From contig CADCBP010000012.1 in the NCBI GenBank assembly GCA_902799705.1, positions 1 through 64,000 of the forward strand: a DNA stretch of 64,000 bases. Reading direction: 5' to 3'. Origin of the DNA: an uncultured Bacteroidales bacterium (GTDB lineage Bacteria > Bacteroidota > Bacteroidia > Bacteroidales > Paludibacteraceae). The notes beneath the pieces are model-generated. The model was not told where the DNA came from, made no database searches, and worked only from the letters and a program-made list of their open reading frames with translations. Below are positions 1 to 8,497 of the stretch, in pieces. Position 1 is the stretch's first letter. Each line of letters starts with the position of its first letter. A program made the position numbers and the translations under genes.

Positions 1-320
1 TCTTCCCTGCTGTTATGATGCGTTTGCATAACACCAACTTGCAAGCGGAGATAGAAGCCTTTGTGGCAAGCCAAGAGGCAGGTGTCCCTCAAGGTGTCCT
101 TCAAGATGTCGCAGATGATTTAACTGATAGACAGCGAGTTATATTGGAGGCTATAAAGAATGTCGCAGTAAATGTCGCAGTAAACACGAAATATCTTTCC
201 GAAAGGTTAGGAGTAAATAGAAAAACCATCCAACGGGACGTAGTAGCCCTACAAGAAAAACACCTAATTCAATGGGTCGGCTCTGACAAAACGGGACATT
301 GGGAGATAATCGAAAAATAG
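1..320 (+). CDS. C-terminal HTH tail of a putative AlbA/Schlafen-type ATP-binding regulator (partial)
   Basis: The reading frame is open to the left edge (codons from position 3 give FPAV before the first Met at 15), so this is the end of a longer gene. The last ~60 residues form a winged-helix HTH: 'LTDRQRVILEAI' followed by 'LSERLGVNRKTIQRDV' and a wing ending in 'GHWEII'. This tail is usual in Bacteroidales ATP-binding proteins with an N-terminal AlbA_2/Schlafen domain, where it probably binds DNA. That assignment is inference, because the defining N-terminal domain lies outside the window. An unusual direct repeat, VAVNVAVN, precedes the HTH. Alternative: any DeoR-like regulator tail. Confidence 0.6.
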   Translation, partial: FPAVMMRLHNTNLQAEIEAFVASQEAGVPQGVLQDVADDLTDRQRVILEAIKNVAVNVAVNTKYLSERLGVNRKTIQRDVVALQEKHLIQWVGSDKTGHWEIIEK

Positions 321-388
321 CATCGTCTGTCCCCACCGACCGATGAGCGGGACACAAAAACACCATCAGAAAGAAAAGGTAAAGATAT

Positions 389-661
389 ATGGCAGATATA
401 GAGAAAATCAATCCGACCGAAATAGTTTCTGCGGAACTACTCGGTGATTTGCGGAAGATAATCGATACCGCGCGTTCCCACGTAGCTGCTACCGCTAATT
501 ATGAGTTGACGGCGATGTATTGGCATATCGGTGACCGCATCAATCGCGATGTGCTGAATAACGAGCGTGCTGAGTATGGTCAACAAATTGTGTCGGAGGT
601 TCTTCTGCGCCAATTACAAAAATCCTTAGCCGCCGCCAAAGAATTAACCACCGAGCGATGA
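389..661 (+). pseudogene. DUF1016 (YhcG-type) nuclease, internally deleted remnant
   Basis: The N-terminal ~75 residues match the DUF1016_N/YhcG family, with 'ELTAMYWHIGDRINRDVL' and 'AEYGQQIV'. Family members are ~340-370 residues and end in a PD-(D/E)XK nuclease domain. Here the frame jumps from the YGQQIV position straight to 'LRQLQKSLAAAKE', which resembles the family's extreme C-terminal helix, and stops at 90 aa. This reads as a gene that lost ~250 codons in the middle but stayed in frame. A nuclease function is not expected. A second collapsed DUF1016 gene lies at 30076-30510. It sits 27 bp before the helicase-nuclease gene on the same strand. Confidence 0.65.
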
Positions 662-688
662 GCTGGAATAAAAAAGTTTAAGAAATAC

Positions 689-3643
689 ATGACCTTAAAA
701 GGACTTTGTAAATACTATATCAGTTGCGTTGCGTTGGAAAGCAATACTACTTTTCGGGCCTCAATGAAAGATGAACAATCTTTTATCACATTGCCTTGGA
801 TAAATGATAGTATTTTGAAGAAGCCTGATATTGGCGCTTTTTTACGGGGAAACCAAGAGAAGGAAATGGATTTGTTGATTGGCTATCCTGTTCTTAAAGT
901 CAAACATTTTCTTTCGCCAATATTTATTATTCATATCACTTACAGCGACGGAACGCACGGCAAGCCGGAAGGGTTTTCGATAGATGACGAACTGTTGATA
1001 AACAAAGATATAATAGACAAATACTCCACAAACGAAAAAACAGAGAATATCTATGAACTGCGAGAACTCGAAGCAGAGTTAGGTTTTTCAGACTGGCATG
1101 CAGCGTTTTCAGATTTAGCAGAAAAGGTTAATTTGCTTAAAACGGTTCGCCCGGATTGGGATTGGCTAGACATTCTCGACATAGAAGACCTGCAAAAAGG
1201 ACCAATGCGTATTGGAGATAGAGATGGCATTTTGAATAGAGCCATTCTATTTGCCAAAGAGCCTACTCCTTATACTGTCGGACTAAGTAATGAGTTAGCC
1301 CGTCTTGAAGAATATGGAGACTTGGATATTTGTCATTCTGTGTTATGGAAATTTATACACAAGCAGTTTAATAGGAATCCACAATTTGAAAAGGAAATAT
1401 TAAAAGTACTCCCATTAAATGACGAACAGGAAGCAGCAGTTCGGTCAGCATTGAGTGCAGATGTCACCTTGATAGCAGGGCCTCCGGGGACCGGAAAAAC
1501 ACAAGTTGTTGCTAATCTAATCATCAATGCAGCGATGGCAGGACAGAGTGTCCTGTTTACAAGTAAAAATAACAATGCTGTTGATGTTGTAGTCAAACGA
1601 GTCAACTCCTTAAACAAAGAACTTCCGTTGGTGCTCCGATACGAAAAGAGTGCCAAACAATGTATTTCCGATTACGCACAACAATGGGAAAAGGCAAGAA
1701 GAAAAGATAAATCCTTTTCGGATGCTATAGGTGCATATAACAGAGTATATTCTAACTATACCTCAAAACGTAGGCAAAAAGACCAGATTGTCCAAACGAG
1801 GAACAAACTTGATGAAATAGAGCAAGATGTTTGTACAATCAGAGACAAATACCAGCATATTATTGGTGTAATAACAGAAAATGAGATAAGCGAAGTAAAA
1901 AATGCGTATAAAGATTTCGTTCATTGCAGAACAGCCTTAAAAGATGGTCCTTCTCGCTTGCTGGACAAGATTTTCAGAAATAGGTGGAAAAATAAAATTA
2001 CAGAGCGTGTTAAAGAGGCTGCAGAAACTATAAACTCCTTCTTGAGAAAATACTATCAGGGACTTTCTATCGATTATGCTGCCAATGACCGTGAATGGAT
2101 GCAATTTGATAATAGTTTCAACTCACTGATAGATAATTTAAACTTAATTGCCACATACGACAGTTTGCTTAAAGATGTTTGCGAGTCTGTATCCCTTGAA
2201 CAACTTGATGCAGCAATGATGGGCGAGCAAGTGGAATTGCAAGCAAAAGCAAAGACCGCTTGGAACGCATGGCTAAATGAACATATCAGTATTTTTAATG
2301 CCAAGAATAGAGGAGAACTGCACAACTATATAAGTTTGCTTGAACATGACCATGTAGATTCGTACACGCCTGCTCTCAAATCCATGTTGCCTGTCAGTGC
2401 CATTACATCCTTAAGTGCACGCAGAAGACTTCCATTCAAAGAAGCAGTATATGATTTGCTCATTATAGACGAGGCAAGTCAATGCGACATAGCTTCCATG
2501 ATTCCGTTGCTTATGCGTGCTAAACGTGTAGCAGTAATTGGAGACAAACAGCAATTGAATCATATTTGTCTATTGAGCAAGCAAACAGATTTATCTCTCA
2601 TTCTCAACAACCAAATAGAAGCCCGGTGGTCATACCGAAGCAGTTCTATATATGATCTGGCAGAAAGTATGACAGAGCCGGAAAATATCATCCAGTTACG
2701 AGACCACCATCGGAGTTTTCTTGATATTATTCAGTTCTCGAATCAGGAATTCTACGACAACACGCTCCGCATAGCCACTGATTATAGCCGTTTACAATCT
2801 CCAAACAACGGCAAACCTATTCTTGGAATGCAATGGATGGATATTAAAGGAAAGACTATTCGTCCGGAAGCAGGCGGAGCATATAACCTCAAAGAGGCAG
2901 AAGGTGTAATAAGGATTCTCCATCGCTTAGCTGTTGAACTTGAATTCGAAGGAAGCATTGGTGTTACCACTCCTTTTCATTTGCAAGCAGAAATGATTAC
3001 CAAAGCTTTGGAGCGAGACGCAGAATTGCGCAATCATTTAGAATTACACAACCAAATACTTATTGATACAGTTCACAAATTTCAAGGGGATGAACGGGAT
3101 GTAATAATTTTCTCTCCTGTAGTTTCAGAGGGGACAAAGTCGCAAAGTCTAATGTTCCTTAAATCCACAGGAAACTTATTCAATGTGGCGATAACACGTG
3201 CTCGTGCATTGCTTGTAACAGTCGGTGATAAAAAGTATTGCAAGCAATGTGGCGTTAGCTATCTGGAACACTTTGCAGAATATAGTAGCGGAGAAAATGC
3301 ACCTGTTGAGGTTTCAGAATGGGAGCATATTTTACAGAAAGCTCTTTCCGATGCAGGCATTCCTGTAACGGCTCAATATCATGTAGATAAATACTATTTA
3401 GACCTTGCCCTATTCCATAACGGTAAAAAACTTGACATAGAAGTAGATGGAGCTATGTATCATCAGGCGTGGACGGGAGAACTCAGTTATAAGGACCAAT
3501 TGCGAAATCAAGCATTGATGCGCGAAGGATGGGATGTCATGCGCTTTTGGGTGCAACAAGTTCGTGACCAACTGCCATGGTGCATTGAGCAGGTAAAAAA
3601 ATGGATGGCGACAGCAGAAAATCAAAAATTAAGGACATTATAA
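689..3643 (+). CDS. SF1 (UPF1/DNA2-like) helicase fused to a C-terminal PD-(D/E)XK nuclease
   Basis: This 984-aa protein carries the SF1 helicase set: Walker A GPPGTGKT (264-271), Walker B DEAS (594-597), 'HKFQGDERD' (796-804) and the ITRA motif (835-838). A long charged, probably coiled insertion (~330-560) splits the RecA folds. After ~880 comes a Vsr/DUF559-like endonuclease fold, 'DIEVDGAMYH' then 'REGWDVMRFW'. Helicase-nuclease fusions of this shape (for example the Hhe type) occur in anti-phage islands; a defence role here is inference. The N-terminal ~240 residues were not assigned. The Met at 689 is taken because the frame before it is short. RecQ follows after 19 bp, so the two are probably co-transcribed. 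Confidence 0.85.
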   Translation: MTLKGLCKYYISCVALESNTTFRASMKDEQSFITLPWINDSILKKPDIGAFLRGNQEKEMDLLIGYPVLKVKHFLSPIFIIHITYSDGTHGKPEGFSIDDELLINKDIIDKYSTNEKTENIYELRELEAELGFSDWHAAFSDLAEKVNLLKTVRPDWDWLDILDIEDLQKGPMRIGDRDGILNRAILFAKEPTPYTVGLSNELARLEEYGDLDICHSVLWKFIHKQFNRNPQFEKEILKVLPLNDEQEAAVRSALSADVTLIAGPPGTGKTQVVANLIINAAMAGQSVLFTSKNNNAVDVVVKRVNSLNKELPLVLRYEKSAKQCISDYAQQWEKARRKDKSFSDAIGAYNRVYSNYTSKRRQKDQIVQTRNKLDEIEQDVCTIRDKYQHIIGVITENEISEVKNAYKDFVHCRTALKDGPSRLLDKIFRNRWKNKITERVKEAAETINSFLRKYYQGLSIDYAANDREWMQFDNSFNSLIDNLNLIATYDSLLKDVCESVSLEQLDAAMMGEQVELQAKAKTAWNAWLNEHISIFNAKNRGELHNYISLLEHDHVDSYTPALKSMLPVSAITSLSARRRLPFKEAVYDLLIIDEASQCDIASMIPLLMRAKRVAVIGDKQQLNHICLLSKQTDLSLILNNQIEARWSYRSSSIYDLAESMTEPENIIQLRDHHRSFLDIIQFSNQEFYDNTLRIATDYSRLQSPNNGKPILGMQWMDIKGKTIRPEAGGAYNLKEAEGVIRILHRLAVELEFEGSIGVTTPFHLQAEMITKALERDAELRNHLELHNQILIDTVHKFQGDERDVIIFSPVVSEGTKSQSLMFLKSTGNLFNVAITRARALLVTVGDKKYCKQCGVSYLEHFAEYSSGENAPVEVSEWEHILQKALSDAGIPVTAQYHVDKYYLDLALFHNGKKLDIEVDGAMYHQAWTGELSYKDQLRNQALMREGWDVMRFWVQQVRDQLPWCIEQVKKWMATAENQKLRTL

Positions 3644-3662
3644 TAAGCATAACAGAGCATAA

Positions 3663-5717
3663 ATGTTTCAGACATTAAAGAAATATTTTGGGTATGATTC
3701 TTTCCGACCTTTGCAGCAGGAAATAATTGAACATGTAGTGGCAGGCGGCAACGCATTGGTTTTGATGCCAACAGGCGGAGGCAAGTCGCTCTGCTACCAG
3801 ATACCGGCACTTATGCGCAAGGGCGTAGGAATAGTTATATCACCGCTTATCTCGCTGATGAAAGACCAAGTGGATGCTCTCCAAGCGAACGGCATCGCCG
3901 CTGCAGCCATCAACAGCAACAACTCCGAAGCGGACAATCGGGCAATTATTGATCTCTGTTTGCACGGACAACTGAAACTGCTTTATATATCGCCCGAACG
4001 CTTTGTAGTAGAGCAAAACCGTTTTCTATCGCGCATACCGATTGCCCTCTGTGCCATTGATGAAGCGCATTGTATATCTCAATGGGGACACGATTTCCGT
4101 CCTGAATACACCCAACTTGCAGACATTCGTTTGTCCTTCCCGAACGTACCTATCATGGCCTTGACAGCCACGGCTGACAAAATAACCAAAGAAGATATAT
4201 TGCAACAACTGAATATCACCGATGCGCGACAGTTCATCAGTTCCTTCAATCGTCCGAACCTGAGTCTACAGGTGTGCAGAGGTTATTCGGCGGCGGACAA
4301 ACTGAAGCATATCTTAGCGCTCATCCGTCTCCACCCACATGAGAGCGGAATCATTTACTGTTTGGCACGCAAAACAACAGAAGAACTGGCCGCTAAACTG
4401 CAACTCTATGGTATTTCCGCAGCGGCATATCACGCTATGCTCAGCCCTGCCGAACGTAACCAAGTGCAGGATGATTTTGTCAATGACCGCGTGCAAGTGG
4501 TCTGCGCCACTATCGCGTTTGGTATGGGAATTGACAAGAGCAATGTGCGGTTCGTAGTACATTATAACCTACCTAAAAGTATTGAGAACTACTATCAGGA
4601 GATAGGCCGTGGCGGACGTGATGGACTACCCTGTGAGACAATACTTTTTTATAACCTGCAGGATATAATCTTACTTAAACGTTTCGCACAAGAGTCAGGA
4701 CAAACGGAGATTAATGAGGAGCGGTTGAGCAGAATGCAAGAATACGCCGAGGCGCAAGTTTGTCGCAGACGAATCCTGCTTAATTATTTTGGAGAGGTGT
4801 CTGAGTGTCAGTGCGGGAACTGTGATGTGTGCAACAACCCGCCGGAACATTTCGACGGCACACGTTATACACAAATGGCACTTTCTGCTATTACCCGCAC
4901 TAACGAACAAATAGGATTTGCCGCAACCATAGATATATTGCGTGGCAATGCAACAAGAGAGATATTGGTGCATGGTTATTCCCAACTACCCACATTTGGA
5001 ATAGGCAGAGAACTTCCTTTCCGCGAATGGCATGACTATCTACTGCAAATGCTCCAAATGGGCTTGATTGAACTCGATTACAAGGAGAACAGGCATATCC
5101 ATATCACTGCATTAGGAGAAGAAGTACTCTTCAAAGGTAAAAATGTGAAACTATCAAAAGTAGTCAAAGAGGACTTGCGCGTTAAGAATAAAAGACGCAC
5201 TAATGTCCCTATTCTGACAGAAATGCAAATCATTGGAGACACTACTAATACTGTCGTAAAATTGGCAGTAGAGGAAGACAAGGAACTTTTTGAGCGCCTA
5301 CGTCAATTACGCTTGCAGATAGCCAAGGAGGAACATCTTCCTCCATATATCATTTTTTCGGACAAAACGCTTCACGAACTCGCCACCAACAAGCCACAAA
5401 CCATTGAAGAATTCGGTACAATCTACGGTGTCGGAGAAAACAAGCAAGCCAAATATGGATTATCTTTTATTAGAGAAATAACTGAAAAAAGTGTGGTCCA
5501 ATCCGAGAAAGTGACGGCACAGAGACCACAAATAAAATCACACATGCAAGAACAAAAAGAATTGCATGTTAATGCGTATGCTCAATGGTCAGATAAAGAT
5601 GACCAAGAACTAAAAAGGCTATTTCAACAGGGATTTCAGGTGAAAGAATTATCTATAATCTTTCAACGTAATATTGGTTCTATAAATAGCAGACTTAAAA
5701 AATTAGGATTAAAATAA
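3663..5717 (+). CDS. recQ: ATP-dependent DNA helicase RecQ
   Basis: A 684-aa 3'-5' DNA helicase for recombination and repair. Visible are Walker A PTGGGKS (36-42, Lys41), the DEAH box (133-136), and 'QEIGRGGRDG' of motif VI. The RecQ-Ct zinc site uses Cys367, Cys384, Cys387 and Cys390. An HRDC-like domain spans ~543-612 ('LPPYIIFSDKTLHELA'). The last ~45 residues add a Myb/SANT-like HTH ('WSDKDDQELKRLFQQGFQVKEL') seen in some Bacteroidales RecQ proteins. It follows the SF1 helicase-nuclease by 19 bp, a pairing that suggests a repair or defence module rather than the sole chromosomal RecQ. Confidence 0.95.
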   Translation: MFQTLKKYFGYDSFRPLQQEIIEHVVAGGNALVLMPTGGGKSLCYQIPALMRKGVGIVISPLISLMKDQVDALQANGIAAAAINSNNSEADNRAIIDLCLHGQLKLLYISPERFVVEQNRFLSRIPIALCAIDEAHCISQWGHDFRPEYTQLADIRLSFPNVPIMALTATADKITKEDILQQLNITDARQFISSFNRPNLSLQVCRGYSAADKLKHILALIRLHPHESGIIYCLARKTTEELAAKLQLYGISAAAYHAMLSPAERNQVQDDFVNDRVQVVCATIAFGMGIDKSNVRFVVHYNLPKSIENYYQEIGRGGRDGLPCETILFYNLQDIILLKRFAQESGQTEINEERLSRMQEYAEAQVCRRRILLNYFGEVSECQCGNCDVCNNPPEHFDGTRYTQMALSAITRTNEQIGFAATIDILRGNATREILVHGYSQLPTFGIGRELPFREWHDYLLQMLQMGLIELDYKENRHIHITALGEEVLFKGKNVKLSKVVKEDLRVKNKRRTNVPILTEMQIIGDTTNTVVKLAVEEDKELFERLRQLRLQIAKEEHLPPYIIFSDKTLHELATNKPQTIEEFGTIYGVGENKQAKYGLSFIREITEKSVVQSEKVTAQRPQIKSHMQEQKELHVNAYAQWSDKDDQELKRLFQQGFQVKELSIIFQRNIGSINSRLKKLGLK

Positions 5718-5950
5718 GCCATCTTTCAAATGAAATAGACGCAAACGCTTTCCGCCTCAAAGCATGACCGATATAAGATTAACCATGCCCTGTCCGCATA
5801 ATATGGAGAAGCCAATTGACTTTTGGCTTTGAAAAGGTAAGTCGGTCGTGGAGACTGAACCGATCGCCGAAAAATTGCCCGCGTACAGAACTCGGAGTGT
5901 TTGAATAGTATTTTCTTCAATCAATAGAAATAATAAAAACACTGAAAAAT

Positions 5951-6583
5951 ATGAATGAAATTACAATAACAACTTACGACAAGAGTCCAAAGAATAAAAA
6001 TAAACAGCGAAAACAAAAAATAGATATAGACATTGATATCAATAATATCTTAGCCTTAACTACAGCGCGTGGAAATAATAGCAAATGGCCGAAACTATAT
6101 GTTTCTGAATATGCAGAGCCGTTGGAATTACCAGATCAGAATTTTGATGATGTGAAGAACCGGTTAATTGAGGCTTCCCCAAGTGATTCTAAAGATAAGA
6201 GTCCTATTTTCATCCCCGTTGGTTCCAAAGTATTAGTGAATTACCATAATGTGGTTCAAATCAAGAAGTTAACCAGAGAGATTGTCTTAGTTGATGATAG
6301 AGTAATAGATGATATTGATGAACAGTTACTGGCTGAATTCGAATCGCAAGTCGAAATAATAAGACGGAAAGAGAAGGAGCAACATGATAACTATACCCGA
6401 TGGTTTTGGGATAATCTTGAGAAATTGAATAAAGAAATGGCCTTAAGGAATGAACATAAATTCCTCAAATTATTCGGGACAATAGAAGAAAACGTGGCAT
6501 TCATTTTTTTTATAATGATAATTAACATCACACTAAGTCTCATTCTAATTATATTGACCGGAATTATACTCCATAAGTTGTAA
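5951..6583 (+). CDS. hypothetical protein with C-terminal membrane helix
   Basis: A 210-aa protein I do not recognise. The N-terminus is strongly basic and acidic by turns ('KNKNKQRKQKIDIDID'). The middle has a small beta-rich stretch around 'PIFIPVGSKVLVNYHNVVQIKKL' that could be a LytTR-like or PH-like fold, followed by a charged helix at 120-165. A single hydrophobic segment (~182-208, VAFIFFIMIINITLSL...) ends the protein, implying a tail-anchored inner-membrane protein with a cytoplasmic head. Codon use is more AT-rich than in the metabolic genes of this window, in keeping with an accessory region. Confidence 0.6.
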   Translation: MNEITITTYDKSPKNKNKQRKQKIDIDIDINNILALTTARGNNSKWPKLYVSEYAEPLELPDQNFDDVKNRLIEASPSDSKDKSPIFIPVGSKVLVNYHNVVQIKKLTREIVLVDDRVIDDIDEQLLAEFESQVEIIRRKEKEQHDNYTRWFWDNLEKLNKEMALRNEHKFLKLFGTIEENVAFIFFIMIINITLSLILIILTGIILHKL

Positions 6584-6652
6584 AAAAATATTCCGTTAAG
6601 AAGCTTTTTTATTCTGTAATCTACGGAACTGATTCCGTTGCATAAAGAGCTA

Positions 6653-6683
6653 TTGCACGCCTCAAAAAAATGTAGTAATTTTG
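6653..6683 (+). promoter_or_regulatory. Bacteroidetes-type promoter for the 6753 microprotein
   Basis: TTG at 6653-6655 and TAATTTTG at 6676-6683 are separated by exactly 20 nt, the spacing seen at most promoters in this window. The start of transcription is expected near 6690. The only thing between it and a strong hairpin at 6867 is the 30-codon ORF at 6753. Confidence 0.75.
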
Positions 6684-6752
6684 CAGCGTCTTTTCGAACG
6701 AATAGATGCCTAAATTGCTCAGGCATAGTGAGCAAATAAACTCCTTATTATT

Positions 6753-6845
6753 ATGTCAAGATCCAGATGTCCGGGACCGATGTATCCATCGACGACCCCT
6801 AATCCAAGTGGAAGCGGCAGAGCCAACAGCCCTTCTAAAAAGTAA
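6753..6845 (+). CDS. 30-aa microprotein (CPGPMYPSTT type)
   Basis: ATG at 6753 opens a 30-codon frame ending TAA at 6843-6845. The peptide begins MSRSRCPGPMYPST and continues as a Pro/Gly/Ser-rich basic tail ending in SKK, with one Cys and no hydrophobic segment. It is the only frame between a clean promoter (6653-6683) and a long hairpin (6867-6905), so it looks like a stand-alone gene rather than a chance ORF. I believe similar short CPGPMYPSTTG-like peptides exist in Bacteroidetes, but I cannot verify that here. The A/T-rich stretch before the ATG carries no Shine-Dalgarno, which is normal for this phylum. Function unknown. Confidence 0.6.
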   Translation: MSRSRCPGPMYPSTTPNPSGSGRANSPSKK

Positions 6846-6866
6846 TTATGCAGATAATCTGCAGCT

Positions 6867-6905
6867 TTATCAAAAGTGGGAGGCAACCTTCCCGCTTTTG
6901 ATAAA
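6867..6905 (+). terminator. long hairpin after the microprotein gene
   Basis: TTTATCAAAAG(T)GGGA on the left pairs with TCCCGCTTTTGATAAA on the right, about 16 bp with one G-T pair and a short loop. There is no T-run, but A/T pairs at the base of the stem could serve terminators on both strands. It closes the 6690-6905 transcription unit. Confidence 0.55.
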
Positions 6906-6945
6906 CACATTGATGTATTCTTAAAATACCTAATTAGTTTAATAT

Positions 6946-7953
6946 ATGGAAGAAGAAAATAAAGAGTATATTGGAACTATCACCAAAATCTTACATCCTC
7001 AATTTAGCGGTTTTATACAATCCTCCAATGGAGACTCGGTATATTTCTATTGTGACTATAAATCCCATTTCAAAAAAGGAAGAGGATCATGGCAATTAGG
7101 AGATAAAGTTATTTTTTTACTAGTAGAAAAAGAAGATGGGAAAAAATGTGCTCATATCTTAAGATACATAGGGAATACCCAATATGAAGAGTTCCTATTT
7201 AAAGCCACACAAGAAAATCCTCTTATAATAAAAGGAACCTTGCAAGATTTCAAAGGTGTTCTTTATTTTAAAGAGTCTCAGTCAAAATTGATTTTCTCCG
7301 TAAGTCATATAGATATTACTGATGTTAATATGGAAGAAAATAAAGAGTACGAAGCCATTCTTGATGTGAATAGCTCTTTGAGATGGGTTAGTTTAGTCGA
7401 ATGGATTGATTTACATAAGTACTTATATTCGCTATACAAGGAAAGAGAAATTATAAAATCAACTATTGTAGAAGTAAGATTTGATTACTTGAAAGTTCTT
7501 ATTCCTGACACTCCATTTTATGGTAAGGTTTTAGGATTTGATAGAACGAAAGATTATTCGGTTGGGGATGATATTGAATTGTATTGCTTCACCAAAAAAC
7601 GCTTTTATAGAGTAAATTTTAGCGATGCCAACTATCGTAGATCCGAAGAATCTTTATCGTTACTTCCTAAAGAAGGTGAGAAATATCAAGCAATCATTAC
7701 TGCTTTTGATGATAAGTATTATCAGGTTGAAATTATTGGTGAGGGTTTCAACGGAGTAATTCCTGTACGCTTTAAGAAACATATAGAAAAGCATAAACTT
7801 GGTGATGTAGTAGATGTAGTTTATTGTAAACGAATTAACACAAGACAATTTTTATTTTTTACAAATCAGCAGTTTTCAATGTATGCAAAACGAAAAGAGA
7901 GACTCATTGAAAAGAAGAAGATAAAAGCACTTCAACAAAACGCATCTAATTAG
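6946..7953 (+). CDS. cold-shock-like / S1-like OB-fold repeat protein
   Basis: A 335-aa protein with several beta-barrel units. Residues ~8-66 resemble a cold-shock domain: 'GTITKILHPQFSGFIQ...VYFYCDYKSHF' then 'LGDKVIFLLV', the usual RNP-like pattern with aromatic residues. The segment ~245-310 ('GEKYQAIITAFDDKYYQVEI...GDVVDVVYCK') looks like an S1 domain. Residues 1-11 (MEEENKEYIGT) recur in similar form near residue 128 (MEENKEYEA), hinting at internal duplication. An RNA-binding role is likely from the folds; target and partners are unknown. The gene is AT-rich like its neighbours and stands alone. Confidence 0.65.
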   Translation: MEEENKEYIGTITKILHPQFSGFIQSSNGDSVYFYCDYKSHFKKGRGSWQLGDKVIFLLVEKEDGKKCAHILRYIGNTQYEEFLFKATQENPLIIKGTLQDFKGVLYFKESQSKLIFSVSHIDITDVNMEENKEYEAILDVNSSLRWVSLVEWIDLHKYLYSLYKEREIIKSTIVEVRFDYLKVLIPDTPFYGKVLGFDRTKDYSVGDDIELYCFTKKRFYRVNFSDANYRRSEESLSLLPKEGEKYQAIITAFDDKYYQVEIIGEGFNGVIPVRFKKHIEKHKLGDVVDVVYCKRINTRQFLFFTNQQFSMYAKRKERLIEKKKIKALQQNASN

Positions 7954-8045
7954 CACTGTCTGCTGGAACAATTAACAATTATGTTAATTCTTATATTGGA
8001 TAAATGCCGACATATTCACCAAACGTGCAAGAAAGGAAAATTACC

Positions 8046-8141
8046 ATGTCCTGTCCGTATAATGACATAGAGTGTCCTTGTCCGAAAGACTGTCACAATA
8101 AATATCTCCATAGGAGATCAAATAACCAAATCAAGAAATAA
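8046..8141 (+). CDS. 31-aa Cys-rich microprotein (CPYNDIECPCPKDC)
   Basis: ATG at 8046 opens a 31-codon frame ending TAA at 8139-8141, preceded by the A-rich GAAAGGAAAATTACC that could act as a ribosome site. The first 16 residues contain four cysteines in the pattern C-x6-C-P-C-x3-C (MSCPYNDIECPCPKDC), followed by a basic, Asn-rich tail. The spacing suggests a small zinc knuckle. A weaker relative of the first codons occurs at 5784 (MPCPHN then a stop after 15 codons). No clear promoter was found upstream. It lies in an otherwise empty 544-bp gap, and the protein family is not known to me. Confidence 0.5.
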   Translation: MSCPYNDIECPCPKDCHNKYLHRRSNNQIKK

Positions 8142-8281
8142 TCGTGCCCCAGGGGGCTAAGAACTTGCAAAGTTGTTGATTTGAGAGGAAGAAGCGCGAC
8201 CATTACATTTGTTATGCAATAACTTAATCATGGATTGCCGCTTCTGACGAGCGCCTGCGTCGCACATCATAAAGCCGTCGG

Positions 8282-8328
8282 AACCAAACTCCCCGCCGGC
8301 CTCCGAGGTTGACATCTATATGAAGGGG
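8282..8328 (+). repeat. left copy of repeat flanking the DUF4143 ATPase
   Basis: The 26-nt AACCAAACTCCCCGC...CCTCCGAG (8282-8307) recurs at 9828-9853 with two mismatches. The adjoining TTGACATCTATATGAAGGGG (8309-8328) recurs exactly at 9916-9935. The two copies bracket the broken ATPase gene in direct orientation. In the right copy the halves are split by 62 nt. Confidence 0.75.
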
Positions 8329-8359
8329 TATCTAAACTATTCCTATTTTAATTCATAGT

Positions 8360-8437
8360 GGAATAAGTGGTGCATTTTTAATATACAAAATAGGAATAAG
8401 TGGTTAAAAAGTGTGTGAAAAATATGGAATAAGTGGT
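8360..8437 (+). repeat. three GGAATAAGTGGT repeats at 33-bp spacing
   Basis: GGAATAAGTGGT occurs at 8360-8371, 8393-8404 and 8426-8437, each start exactly 33 bp from the last. The 21-nt gaps between them are unrelated. The array ends 8 bp before the -33 box of the ATPase promoter, so three helical turns separate equivalent faces. This looks like an operator array for a cooperative DNA-binding protein. Confidence 0.8.
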
Positions 8438-8444
8438 AAAATAC

Positions 8445-8475
8445 TTGCATATATCAATTATTTTTTGTAATTTTG
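8445..8475 (+). promoter_or_regulatory. promoter of the DUF4143 ATPase gene
   Basis: TTG (8445-8447), 20 nt, TAATTTTG (8468-8475). It lies directly downstream of the 33-bp-phased repeats and 22 bp before the ATG at 8498. Confidence 0.8.
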
Positions 8476-8497
8476 CAGCCTAAATCGATATACTACT

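Noticed and set aside
5784-5831. Third microprotein (MPCPHN...)
   Set aside because: Only 15 codons, lacking the Cys pattern of the 8046 peptide; at most a decayed relative.
8360-8437. CRISPR-like array
   Set aside because: Only three 12-bp repeats with 21-nt gaps and no cas genes; promoter-linked phasing fits an operator better.
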